DNA of 64,000 bases from Hysterangium stoloniferum (taxonomy: Eukaryota; Basidiomycota; Agaricomycetes; Hysterangiales; Hysterangiaceae), in NCBI GenBank assembly GCA_015178975.1, contig WHVD01000220.1:1-64000 (forward strand), written 5' to 3'. Under the pieces are notes generated by a model. It was not told where the DNA came from and did no database searches. It was given only the letters and a program-made list of their open reading frames with translations. The translations under genes and the position numbers were made by a program. Of the stretch, positions 21,507 through 32,790 are shown in pieces (the stretch's first letter is position 1; each line of letters opens with the position of its first letter).

Positions 21507-23193
21507 TTATGCTAGCTCAGCGAATGCGACAGCGTTTTTCCCAAAGGAGAACGTTGTATACACGTTAGAAAGGAAACTGTTATGAGGTATTAATAATGCT
21601 CCCGCAGAAGCAAGCCTCTCAAACTCACCTGTCCCCGAGCAACCACGTACCGGCAGGGAAAGGTAGGTCCTGTTGCCCAACGGAACCAACACATTCTGTT
21701 GATCCGTTCTTCGTCGTACCGAAGTTGAAGCTGCAAAAATGCATTAGCAACTTGTCGTGGGTGCCTTGAAAGTAAACACATTCACTTTTGGGGTGCGATA
21801 GTCCACTTCCTTCCCGACGATCCCCAGCTAAAAGACACGGATGGAATAGAGGAGCAGGGGAAGGACCAGAGACCCTCCTGTGAATCAAAGAGCTTAGCAC
21901 CTGGTACTTGCTTATAGAAGGCTGCCACATCATCGGGGGGACCATATGTCAAGGTGGTTCCAGTGTCAATGATCGTCTGAATTGGGCTAACCGCCACCGT
22001 GTTCCCTACGTGTACAGCAGCATTGATGAGGTACCAGAAGCCTGGGTTTTGAGCAACAGTATGAAACTCTTGCCCGCCTTTGAAGAGAGACCCATCTGCC
22101 CCGCCAAGGAATAGCGAAGGATCTCCAGCAGCGAGTTTGAAAGAAAATTCGTTAGAAGGCAATGCTCCCTGTTTGAAGGCATTGTTGAAGAAGGGAGTCG
22201 CATTGAGATTAGAGAGGGAAGGGTATGCCATCCCAAGAATCCTGCAAAGATGTTACGACTTCATGAAGCGAAACGAATTGTAAACTTACCCATCTATTAC
22301 CTGATCCTTGAATTGGGGAGAAAGGGTTGTAACAGGGGAGAAGACTTGTCCAGTGGCTCGGATACCAGCAACTGATACTGGAGGAGCGTCAGTTACAATG
22401 GCACTATCCGGCATCATGTATAGAACGAGACTTGCCAATATCAACATTCACAGGACCTGAGACCGTAGAGTTATCCCCATACAAGATAGAGAAGTTGCCA
22501 GGCTTTTGGACGTTTGTTGAGGACGAAGATGCTTTGTACTTGTGCTTGTTGGCACATTGTTCACTCCCGCAGCCGGCGGAAGTCACCCACAGATCAGACG
22601 ACCCAGCTGAAATTGAAAGGGGAAATCCATTAATTCCGTTGAGTAGTCATCGCTGTTGTAGATGACTTACTATCAAACTGTACTACAAAGTGTTGCGCGG
22701 GAGTCCCTACGGAGATGGTACCAGTCCATTCGGATTCATCGCTTGCGAGCGTTAGACCCTCTCTTTGGCGAGGTTGAAGGCCTTCATCATGAGCAACTTG
22801 AACGCCTTCCGGGAGCTGACATATGAAGTTTGCTGAGTAAATTGAATCACGAAGCCTTGAGGTTATCCCTCACCCCGCCAAATGCCTTGGAGCCAGTATT
22901 ACGCTCATAATTGGCCACATTTTGAATATATTTGCTAAGATCATAAAAAAAGCAGCACAATAATGAGCCCAGATAGTTAGGGAAAGTAAAGATCTAGTGC
23001 TGCAGAGGCCACCGTACCTTCTCGTTGCGGCTGACTGTGCAATAGCTTTCTGGTGGTCAAATGTGCCATCTGGTTTCGTCAGAGAAGATCGCTTAGAAAG
23101 AGGGATCTTGACGCATCCTTCCTGGTGCTCGACTGGACTGGCTCTTGCTAGCAATGCGGAAAGAACCACGAGCAATGAGGCCTTACAGAGCAT
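21507..23193 (-). CDS. Secreted aspartic protease (pepsin family A1), paralog 1
   Basis: Eight exons: 23193-23018, 22934-22874, 22815-22671, 22606-22436, 22377-22290, 22241-21786, 21730-21629 and 21576-21507, giving 422 aa. The start MLCKASLLVVLSALLARAS is a signal peptide, followed by a propeptide with KRSSLTKPDGTFDH. The first catalytic motif is FDTGSSDLWV (Asp about 127, split by an intron), the flap is ILYGDNSTVSG, and the second motif is IIDTGTTLTYGPP (Asp about 306). Family enzymes cut peptide bonds at acid pH outside the cell. One intron (22435-22378) is GC-AG; without it the frame would be lost. Length and exon pattern match paralog 2 at 26210-27917. I see no defect, so it should be active if expressed. 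Confidence 0.85.
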
Positions 23194-24247
23194 TGCGAGG
23201 GAGGGATTCAGCTGGACTAGAGATTAGAGAACACTATAGGCGTCCTGTCGTACATGTCTGGTAGCTTGACTCTTTTATATGCTGCTCCCTGATGTGAAGT
23301 CAATGTAGGCCAGTTGGCAATTCATAATAATTATAGCCAATGGACAGTAGCACGTATTCGATTAGGCTGGATTCAATGGCGTGGGCGCACCGCTGAATCG
23401 CTTGTAGGACCGACCATGTCGCGAGAGTATATATAAATAGTCAATAGCACATACTTTGGCGTAATGAGCCCAAGGTTGCGACAATACGATCAATCATGCA
23501 GGTCCTCCTCCCACCCTGGAATTCACGTACCGAGAAGGACTTCAAGTTAAATCCATAATTCTTCGGAAGTAACCGTTGCGTTGAGAACGACAAATGACAC
23601 GGAGCCCATAAATGTCACAGCCCACAATGTAATTTATGTATTTACAATCACAATATACTCGTTATTATCATATTGTGTGACTGCATAGGATTAATCACCG
23701 CCCAGTATACACACCTACCAGGCTACCAACAAGGCACGGTATAGTGTGAAGGTAAGAGTAGGTGACCCCAAGTACAAGGGGATCTCGAAGTTTGAAATTA
23801 CCATAGTTAGTCCAGACGCAGATCGTTAAAATTTGTTGGAATACCACAGTAGAGAGTATTAACATTATATCCCAATATAATAGTCAGAGACGAGACGACT
23901 GGATGACTGTACGCATTAAGACTAAATGCAAATAAGTCAATCCGTCCTAGATTCGAGTAAAATGGAGACCAGATACATCGATCGACATATGCATATGCTT
24001 ACTTGCACCGGTCCTCGTCATGATCACTGGTAACGTAAGGGGTCATTTCTTCTTCAGGATGTACAACGTGCTTGCTGGGCTACCCTCATTGACAGGCTGA
24101 CCTGACACGACCATACACAACACGACATTGACATTTGAAACTCATTATGTTACATAACCCAGGGACAAAGACAAGAAAACGACGAGCTACATATACAAAG
24201 TTCATGACAATATGATCCCCAAGAAAAGAGAAAGAACCAAGAACAGA
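23194..24247. other. Intergenic, promoter side of protease paralog 1
   Basis: No ORF of note and no repeat seen elsewhere in the window. It separates the protease start from the stop of the membrane-protein gene; both read on the minus strand. Apart from the TATA-like site I see nothing. Confidence 0.5.
23272..23279 (-). promoter_or_regulatory. Possible TATA box of protease paralog 1
   Basis: ATATAAAA reads on the minus strand about 80 bases before the ATG at 23193. Position and sequence fit a TATA box; there is no other evidence. Confidence 0.35.
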
Positions 24248-25604
24248 TCATATAGCATCCCACCGAGCAAGACCCACAAAAAGCATCCCAAGGGCCACGA
24301 TACAGCTGATATAACTTGCAACGTGTAGTCCAATACGGGGGAGAATATGGGGCATCCATACAAACCCAAGGATGGTATGTAAAACGTAAACGAGCACGAA
24401 AATCGGGATGATGTCCTGAATTGCCTGTGAGGGATGCTCGGCATCAAATGGGTGGGATAGTGACGAGAGATAGGCAGCCGAAATGATGAGAAATAATGCG
24501 ATCGAAAGCATGATGGAGTCGATGCGAAGGAGACAGGAGATAAACACAGGGATTTGCTGTGGATTTGGTTCAATAAAAGACATCACATCACATCAAGTGA
24601 CGAAGACGGTACATACAGGAACAGGGATACCGTATAAAGCCTCCAGCTCGACTCGTGCTCGAGCACGTAGTAGCTGGTCGAATGCCTCGTTAAAGCTTTC
24701 ATCCGCCTCATTCTCGAGTTGATACAGAATCTGTGCCGGAGTTGCCTGCCCCTCCAACCCGTGCGGCGTCCGAATAGGTTGGGCGGAGGGAAAGTCTTTA
24801 TCAACCACCACATCACCGTAAAGTGAAAGTTGCGCATATCCTTGTGATACAGAGACCATAACCTCAGCTGCAGCCCATCCAAGAGCCAATGTCCAGACAA
24901 GGGAGAAAGCTGAATCCCCCCATGTAACACAGTTTTTGACATGTATCTGCGCAAGGACGAGCGATGCGAGACGAAGCGATTCCTCCACGAAGACCTGAAG
25001 AGCAGCCGAAACAAACGGGGTTGATACTGGAATGCGACGACAAATGTTGGTTGATAATAGATACAGCGGAATACGAAGCGCAAATGAGACCGTCCAGACT
25101 GCGGCTCCTAGAATTGCTAGAGCTACATAGGAACCAACTGGATATGGTGTGTTTTGACTCGGCCATAGAAACCGTTGAAGTAACGTGAAAAATAGTATCG
25201 TAAGAGTAGCCGTAATGGGTACGACAGAGTATAGCTGAAATTTTTGCCGGTAATATGCTGAAAAATGCGACAGATGATCAAAATGCGAGGGAGAAAAATA
25301 TAAAACACAAACATGGCGATAGTTGTCCCCAAACCCCGCCTTCAAGGTCTTCTTCCTCCAGTCTCTCATCCCCCTCTCCCTCTTCTTCCCGAAAGGTCCT
25401 TGTCCCGTTAGAATGTTTAGCCGCACCGTAATTGGGTATCATCAGTCTTGGACCCTCTGGAGGACAAGGCAACGTCTTAGCACCACTCCCTTCTCCAAGA
25501 CCTGACACTCTTTTGAATGGATCAACATGAACCGAAAAATTTGCGTGATATTGCGAGCTTATGCTGCCTACTGCTGCTGCAGATACGCCTACTGTGCGGG
25601 CCAT
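24248..25604 (-). CDS. Predicted six-pass membrane protein, family not recognised
   Basis: Three exons keep phase: 25604-25313, 25257-24617 and 24556-24248, 413 aa. Introns are GTTTGT...TTTCAG and GTATGT...CCACAG. The first 95 residues (start MARTVGVSAAAVGS) are soluble, with an acidic Glu-rich end. Hydrophobic segments follow: SVVPITATLTILFFTLL, YVALAILGAAVWTVSFAL, AFSLVWTLALGWAAAEVMV, then a loop with an Arg/Glu-rich helix (FDQLLRARARVELEALYG). Three more come after it: SIMLSIALFLIISAAYL, IIPIFVLVYVLHTILGFV and ASYISCIVALGMLFVGL. That makes six likely passes. I do not recognise the family and assign no function. It lies between the two protease paralogs with no sign of shared regulation. 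Confidence 0.7.
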
Positions 25605-26209
25605 TGTGGCCAGAAGAAGCGTCAGTCACACGCAATAGCTCGTAATCGTAGAAGGATGTGTTTTATCCGACATTGAGCACAGGCGCTTGTGACGCGATTT
25701 GCGACAGACGGACAACAAGAGACAATCTGACATAATGAAATTGCCGTAACATAAGATATCAAAATGGTAAGTAGCTCTTTGCAAATTTCTCCCAGTAATC
25801 AAGTATACAACCTCAATTCAACATTAATATAATCATAACAGATCAGTTGGAATCATGTACACCCCTTACCCAATGCATGAGACATGTTTTCATTGGACGT
25901 GTACATGTAGTTACCATGACTTAGGACACGAATTTGTGCACAAATGTGTTGGTTCGGTGAGCTGTGCCATGTGCTGGAGCTTATGCGCCACTAGGGCCTT
26001 CTGAATGTGATGTAGACCATGCGAAAGCTTCTGTGGATTCTGCAATTCACTTCAACAACAATGACTATGGGGGAGCCATGGTCTTGTGATTTCATTTGAT
26101 ATTCTGCTTCGCCGAGCCATTAATTTGGCTTCGTTTGATCGTAACAGCTTGGCACATAAACACATTCTATATTGGAAATCGAACAAGCTTTGTCATCGAA
26201 GAGGGGCAC
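25605..26209. other. Intergenic between membrane protein and protease paralog 2
   Basis: It holds the 5' flank of the membrane-protein gene and the 3' flank of protease paralog 2. No gene or repeat seen. Confidence 0.5.
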
Positions 26210-27917
26210 TCAGGCCAGGGCTGCAAACCCTATGACACTTTGTTGGACGGAGAAAATGCTATAGACGCTCTTCATGAAGCTGTTACGGAGGGATAGATAT
26301 ATAGCCAATCTCAGAAGATCACAGCAGCTTACCTGTCGCCAATGACCCATACATTATCACCAAGCCCAAGGTCTTGTGCGGCAAGTCCGCCTAAGCATTG
26401 CATAGATCCATCTTCAATCTGTCCTAAGTTGAAACTACATGGCCAAATATCAGGTACCGTCGGCATATTATGATTTAAAATGATCACCTTGTGTCATCGA
26501 TGCGCCATTTGTGACCTCCATTCCAACTGAAGGAGATTAAAGGGTCAGCAGAGCAGGGAAATGAATAAAAGCCCATTGTGGTGTCATAAAGCTTGGATCC
26601 GTGAATTTTTGAATAGAATTTCTTCACTGCGGAAGGGGGGCCGTACATAATGGTAGTCCCGCTACGTCCATGATGATCTAACAGTGATCTAATGTAAGAT
26701 GTCGTAAAATATACCTGTCTATGATGGTGTCAAAGTTGGAAACTACAGTTGTCGATCCTACAAATATCGATGCGCCGCCTATTTGCCAGAATCCATTACC
26801 AGGACGGGAAAGTGCATGAAACTCAGGTACACCGACAAAAAGGGACGAATCACGGCCTCCTAAGAATAGTGTAGAACCGTTGCCACTAGTGAGCTTGAAT
26901 GCGAATTCGCCATGAGGCACCGTCCCTTGTTTAACTGCTGTAAAGAAAAAAGGATCCCCATTGAGGTTAGACAATTGCGGGAACGCCAACCCGAGCACGC
27001 TATGCATAGTACCGAATAAGTAAATTGTGGATTCCATGCATGATACGAGAACCTACCCATCAACAGGGTCATTGTTGAAGGCGTTGGAAAGTGTGATGAC
27101 CGGAGAAAAGATTTGATTGATAGCGTTAACACCCGAAATACAAACTAGAAGGGATGTTAATATTTTATGAATTAGAATAACCTCAATCACATATGCTCAC
27201 CGATGTCCTCCCAGACAGAGCCAGAGACATTTGAGCCATCACCGTATTCAATAGAGAATACTCCCGGCCTTTGACTCCCCGTTGCAGATAATGACGCATT
27301 GTATTTGTTCTTGGAATTGCAGGTGCTCTTCTTGCAGGAGGTCGAAGGTACCCAGAGGTCGGAAGAGCCGGCTGTAAGGTAGGAAGGTCAACTACACAGA
27401 TAAAATATAATTGCCTCTGACTGTCGAAATCAATGAGAAATTCCTGTGCAGGGGTTCCGATAGAAATACGGCCGGCCCATTCTGAATCGTCATTCTCATT
27501 GATAAGCGTCTCGCTCTGACGGCGACGCAATGTCTCGGGAACGACGGCGAGAGATTTGATTTCAGAACCCTAGACGATTAATTATTAGTATAGACGATAT
27601 TGCGAAGAAAAAATGGAATTGATGCCTTGTTGAGAGCCTCGCGACCTCTATTGCGCTCTAAATTGATTAGGTTCTGACGGTGTTTGCTGTTCGGGCAGTC
27701 ATTCGGGGACGGACAGTACAGAGATCAACAAGGTGCGTTCTTACTTCTGAATAGCGATTGTCTGGAAGATTGCCTTGTCGTGGTCGAACGTACCGTCTGC
27801 CTTGGTTATTGAAGATCGTTTGGTAAGAGGGATTCTAATACCCTGTGCCTGTGATTCAGCTGAGGTCGCAGCGAGTAGAGAGATGGCGCCAGCGAACAGG
27901 GTCGCTTGATAGAGCAT
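26210..27917 (-). CDS. Secreted aspartic protease (pepsin family A1), paralog 2
   Basis: Nine exons: 27917-27745, 27686-27626, 27569-27422, 27371-27201, 27144-27057, 26999-26715, 26661-26488, 26434-26333 and 26279-26210, giving 423 aa. Exon 1 encodes a signal peptide (MLYQATLFAGAISLLAATSA) and propeptide. The first active site reads FDTGSSDLWVP with its Thr codon split by an intron, the flap is IEYGDGSNVSG, and the second site is IIDSGTTIMYGPP (Asp about 308). Exons of 61, 171, 88, 102 and 70 nt have the same lengths as in paralog 1, so the two are duplicates. The differences: an added intron splits the Ser codon of the second active site, and intron 2 (27625-27570) has a GC donor. No stop or shift is seen, so it is probably functional. 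Confidence 0.85.
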
Positions 27918-28540
27918 GATAAGAACTTGCGACTAACGAGAAGAAATAATGACAGACTTGTTATATATTGTTACGCTGTGGCTCATGTCTCGACACATAG
28001 AGTAGACAGCTTTCCATCATAATCGCTCATTGCTGGAGGAAGCCGCGGTGTTCGCCATTGCATACCAATCGTTACTTCCGAGGTAGTAGTATCGTAGATC
28101 CATAATGGCAGTATTATGTCACCGAAATGGTGGTATTATCTCGCCTGCCAGTGCGACTATCACGTATAAATAATGATAAGACGTTGTTGGCATGTCTTCC
28201 ATCTTCTTCCTGTTCTCTGCCGCCAGTGCTTTTGGTTCTTGCCGTCCTGTTCTAGGTCGACCTAGTGGTGGTAAACGTTCTCGACAACAACGGTACTTCA
28301 TTCTCTAGCATTTTAAATACGCATCCCACTATCAATATTGGGCTAAACACGGCACGTCGAACTTTTAAAATGGAAGATAAGAGTTCGGGATTAAGCGACT
28401 CTGAGTCGCTGGCATATATACTTCCAAATACCCCAATCTACCTTTCGCTATGTTGGGGACAGATGGTAGTGCCTCGGACTTCGCTCCGAATTCCGTAGGT
28501 TAGTCAGTGATTCGGTTACATTCTTGATGGTATCTCTAAG
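27918..28540. other. Promoter side of protease paralog 2 and edge of the repeat block
   Basis: Host-like, CpG-containing text with no convincing ORF. From about 28500 the plus strand becomes gag of element 2, with no LTR in between, so the 5' end of that element is missing. Confidence 0.5.
27961..27967 (-). promoter_or_regulatory. Possible TATA box of protease paralog 2
   Basis: TATATAA reads on the minus strand about 45 bases before the ATG at 27917. The position is plausible for a fungal gene; there is no further support. Confidence 0.3.
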
Positions 28541-28984
28541 CTGTAGCTGCTGCACAATTCCTGCTACTCCCATCTGCCTACAGTAAAGAACGCCGGACAC
28601 AAGCAGACGCTTGCGAACCAGTTGGAATCCACAGAAGAAGCCCGTATTGAAGAAGTCCCAGAAAACCAGGACGAATCCGAGCATGAGGATCAATCCATGG
28701 CCCTCAACAAGGGCAAAGGTGTCGAAAATCCTCCACCTAGTCAATGACAGCACTTGGGGGATCCTACTTCTGAATTTTTAGCAGGTACTATAGATAAATT
28801 TATGACACACCTGCTTGAAGAACAAAAGAAAAAGGAACAAGAACCTCCACGGTCAAAAGTCAATGCTCTGGAACCCTTTACGGGTTCCAACCCAAACAAA
28901 CTCTCTACTTTCCTCATGCAATGTTGCTTCAATTTCCACGATCAATCCACTGCATTCTCCATGGACTCCCAAAAAGTCAACTAC

Positions 28985-29808
28985 TGTTAGGATACGTACA
29001 GGGCGGGTCTCTGGAGAAACCCGCAGAATATCCAGTAGGACTTGGCTTCAGCTTATAGGCTGCGCCCTCACTAGATCGTGTCATCCAATTTCAGACAGGC
29101 AGATGGGAATCCTGGGGAGTCCAGGTGGGGGTTGTGGGTCAGGGGGTGGTAGGTCAGAGGTCATGGGTCGTGAGTTGAGATTGGTGAGAGAGGTAGATGT
29201 GCCAGAGCCCATGGGCTTTGACTAGTGTGAGTGGTATAATTCAAGTAGGGTTTTAGAGCGGACAATGTATTAGATTACTGGGGGGAATCTAAGCTGATTT
29301 TTTGACTGGATTGTATGTACAACATCTGCCAGTTTAAATAGACCGTGGAGTAAATGTCATACCGAATCCAGTAATAATGAAATGAAATGAGCAAAACATA
29401 AAATGGGAATAGTAAACACCAAATTGGTGTTAGGAATGGGACGGAATGGAGTGGAGTCCAAATAGTGACAAATCATAAACTATAATGGGATATGGAGCGG
29501 GAGTGGAGTCTGAATCATGAGAGGTCATTTGACTAAAATGGGAACAGGGCTCGGTTAGAGGGAAGACAGGTATTCTGAGCGGGGTCCAGTGACTGACACG
29601 TGGGATGAGGTAGGATATAGACAGAGATGGAGTCCAGTGGGTTTTCCGGTGACTGAAACACAACGTAATGAAGACAAACGTAGATGACTCTGACGTACGG
29701 AGTCCGGCGGGAAGTCCAGTAAACTGACAATGGGTGTGTATAGGGGGTATAGGGCGTGAGTGCGTATAAGTTAGTGCCTGGAGTCCGGTGGGATTTCCGA
29801 TCATAACA
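28985..29808 (-). repeat. LTR family C (solo) inside element 2 gag
   Basis: It starts TGTTAGGATACGTACAGG and ends TTCCGATCATAACA, 824 bp. Flanks ACTAC and ACTAT are a target duplication with one change. The conserved core is at 29038-29063 on the minus strand. Confidence 0.85.
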
Positions 29809-29826
29809 ACTATGCACTTTCATACT

Positions 29827-31133
29827 TGTGAAGAGTGGTAGAAGTTCTAACCATTCTATATACAAAGAATATTGACCGTTTAGGTACGATACCACGATAT
29901 ATTGACTGTCTAAGTCTAATACAGGCTGAATGTGTATTGACTGCTTAGTTCAATACGGTAGAGAGAAGTGGCTATCTAAAGTAAGTAGATAGCTAGAACG
30001 AATAAGTAGAATCGACTGTTAAGTGCAATTCTGAACGACTGCTCGAGTGCAAAGTAGAGTAACTAGAGAGTCGGATAATAGAGTAGCGTGGATGTAGTCC
30101 ATGCAGGTTGAGATAAGGATTGAGTTTCGACTGGTACAGTTCGAAACTCAGATTGAGTAGATAGCTAAAGCCCGTCTGTGACGGTCGAGACGATACACCA
30201 ATCACAACTTACAGGACACTAACAGGTGTCTGGGTAAGTCGTGGTTGCAGTGTAAAAGTGTCTGAGTTCTAAACTACGGGCACTAGAATACATAAGTCTG
30301 GTGTGTGTGCGCCCACAAGAGTCAATGTACCGCATACAAAGGTCGTCGAACTAATTATAGATATAGGAGGGTGTTTATAATTACTATAATCTCAAATATT
30401 TACTAATAAAAGTCTTATTTTTACAAAACTCCATCTTTAAATAGTGATATCTATTCTGAAACAATTATATCATCAAAAAACAACCATCAGAAATAGTTCT
30501 CCATATTACATCTTATACAACCCATAGTTATTTAACAAATTCCATTGTATATAATTTCCTTCCTTTTACAGATGCCTACTAATACTTTTATTAGTACTTT
30601 GTTTTTTAAAAGTTGTAATGAAGTTATTTCCATGTAAAATATGTAAAATATTATTGGAAATTTTTCATACCACAGCTGTCTTTATTAAGTAAAACCCCCT
30701 ATATATTCTGGGTATGTTGAATCAAGTAGAAATCTGTTTAGATTGACAGATCTATTCTGAAGTAATACATATGTATTTAGAGGTGCCAATGATATACATA
30801 TGCATGGAATGGACTATTTAAAGGTATCTATTTTTTAAAAGTATTAGTGTTTCAAACTACTAATTTTTATTATTGTCTACTTGTGTCCAGAAAGATTCAT
30901 TAGTTTGTAATGTATGAGAGAGTTTAAAACTTTTTGAAAGTTTTAAAAACCAAATTATGTTTGAATCACATCCCAGATGTTTAAATGACCTTTAGAGTAT
31001 ATTAGAATTTGGTATACTTAATAGTTTTCAGATATCCTCCATAATAAAAGATAGAAAACAGAAATAATCAAGGAAATATAGTAAGAGCTCATCCGACTAT
31101 ATTTCCTGAGTGTATTTCGCCATACCTCTCACA
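29827..31133 (-). repeat. LTR family B (solo) inside gag, carrying a TIR element
   Basis: It starts TGTGAAGAGTGG and ends CATACCTCTCACA. ATACT stands on both sides (29822-29826 and 31134-31138). Without the TIR element at 30366-31040 and its duplicated ATA it is about 629 bp, close to the 632 bp of the copy at 37475. The strand is inferred from the gag found beside that copy. Confidence 0.85.
30366..31040 (+). mobile_element. 675 bp TIR element family, copy 2
   Basis: It starts GGAGGGTGTT and ends GATATCCTCC. ATA stands on both sides (30363-30365 and 31041-31043). It interrupts LTR B, and the uninterrupted B copies at 37475 and 39.5 kb show the empty site. No coding capacity. Confidence 0.8.
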
Positions 31134-31694
31134 ATACTTGTTGGGATCCACGTTGAAATGGTTCGAACCAGCTTTTAGCGGAATTTCCGAGGAAGAGCCA
31201 CTCTGGCTTGAAGATTGGGATGCTTTTGTTGAGGAGCTTGAAACCAACTTCGGCCTGTATGACCTGGCAGGAAAAGCCGAGAATAGTCTCACAAATCTTC
31301 ATATGAAGGACACGCAGTGCATCACTGACTATATCGTCCAATTCAATAATCTTGCAGCTCATTGTCAGTGGGGTGATCCCGCTCTCTGCCACCAATTCTA
31401 TGCCGGTCTGCCATCCCGCCTTAAAGACGAAGTCTCGAAAGGAGAAGATGGCAAGCCAAAAACCCTGTCCCGTATGCACCTCAAAGCTCAAAATGCGGAT
31501 GCACGTTATTGGGAACGTCACGCGGAAGTTGCCCGCGAGACCTCCGCAGACAAAGTGAACAAGTCCACAGCCAATAAAAACAACAACAATAATTCATCAA
31601 CCAGCAACCAAAACTCCATGCAATCCGACAAGAAGAACGATAAAAAGTCTTCTAACAACAACAACAACAATAACAACAAGGACAATAACAAGGG

Positions 31695-32098
31695 TGTGAA
31701 GAGTGGTATAAGTTCTGACTGTTCTATATACGAAGAAATGAGTAGAATGGGAAGATAGATGATTCAAGTGGAGGCCTTGACTGCTATAGTTCGAGGCCTG
31801 AAGTGTTAGATAGTTCAGATATTGCTACCTATGTAGTAGCTGACACGTCACCCTGATCACCGCTCGTAGTAGACCTAGTTTATGTCTTACGAGTGGTGGT
31901 TCTTGGGTAAACGTGTGTCTGAGTTCTATTTGGTGCCAAGTGCACCCACAAGTATACACAAAGCTTCGAACTAATGAAATGGTACAATATTCGAAGAATA
32001 TAAAGGATAGAAAAATATGAATAAAATGTGTAAAATATAAATAAAATAAAAGGAGTGTTTTACCACAATGAAACTGTGGTAAAAGCATACTCCTCACA
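31695..32098 (+). repeat. LTR family E (solo, about 404 bp)
   Basis: It starts TGTGAAGAGTGGTATAAG and ends CATACTCCTCACA. AAGGG (or AGGG) is repeated at the edges. It splits the Asn/Lys-rich end of gag from the zinc knuckle. The first 20 bases resemble LTR B, but the body is different. Its right part recurs inverted at 9122. Confidence 0.75.
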
Positions 32099-32790
32099 AG
32101 GGTCAACAGTCCAGCAAGCAAGCTGGAAAACCCGACCTCTCAGACCCGATGGCAAATTGACCCCACAGGAAAGACAACATTGCATGGACAATAACCTCTG
32201 TCTCTTGTGCGGGAAACCCAGTCATTGAGTCCCGGAATGTCCACTGGCAAAAGCAAACTCTTCAAAGGGTCAAACAGCCAAAGCCTCCATGGAAACCCCG
32301 TTGAAGGACTAACCGGCTTCCGACTTGAAAAAAGAGTAAGCAACCCCGTGGACTCTGCACAGGTTGGGGGTTGCATTGCCTCTCCGCACATTCAAGAGTT
32401 TACCCGTCTCAACGCATCTGCTCTTTCACATTCTGCTTCATTTTTCATTAAACTTACATATGTCTAATATGATTCCGAAATTCATTTTTTCAGCTCTCAT
32501 AGATTCCAGCTCAACTCATTGTTTTTTAGATACAAAATTCACACAAAAGAATTCTTTGTCAACTTATTCAATAAATCCTGTCAGTCTCCACCTCTTCGAT
32601 GGCACAAGTAATTCGGTTGTTACCTAAGCTTGTGATTTACCCATCTGTTTCCCGTGTGGAACATCTCAATTGGTCACGTTCTATGTGACCCAGTTAGACT
32701 CAAGTTGCTCAGTGGTCCTAGGACACAACTGGCTTACCTGCTACAATCTGTTGATTGACTGGATAGCTAACAGTATAATATTCCGGACCC
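32099..32790 (+). pseudogene. Element 2 zinc knuckle and protease
   Basis: A CCHC knuckle lies at about 32196-32240 (CLLCGKPSH, a TGA stop, then VPEC); a CGA-to-TGA change would explain the stop. The retropepsin site reads ALIDSSSTHCF, so the usual D-S-G is D-S-S here, and the enzyme would be inactive even without the stops. A TAA at about 32625 replaces the Gln expected from element 1. The protein is otherwise colinear with element 1 at 200-800. Confidence 0.8.

Larger units (their letters stand above)
28541..31694 (+). pseudogene. Element 2 gag, split by two LTR insertions
   Basis: Part one (28541-28984) encodes EEVPENQDESEHEDQS and VNALEPFTGSNPNKLSTFLM. It is cut after VNY by LTR C. A 14-base piece between the two LTRs (29813-29826) continues it, and LTR B then follows. 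Part two (31139-31694) resumes with LGSTLKWFEPAF, DYIVQFNNLAAHCQW and LKDEVSKGEDGKPKTLS, then an Asn-rich tail. Removing both LTRs and one copy of each target duplication restores a continuous frame, which shows they landed in an existing gag. A stop (TGA) at about 28747 also breaks part one. The retrotransposon gag domain is clear by comparison with the remnant at 16296-17141. Confidence 0.8.

Noticed and set aside
22425..22440. Apparent frameshift in protease paralog 1
   Set aside because: A GC-AG intron (22435-22378, 58 nt) at the same place as a normal intron in paralog 2 restores the frame.
28119..28498. Small open frames before element 2
   Set aside because: No motif, no splice pattern and no conservation elsewhere in the window.
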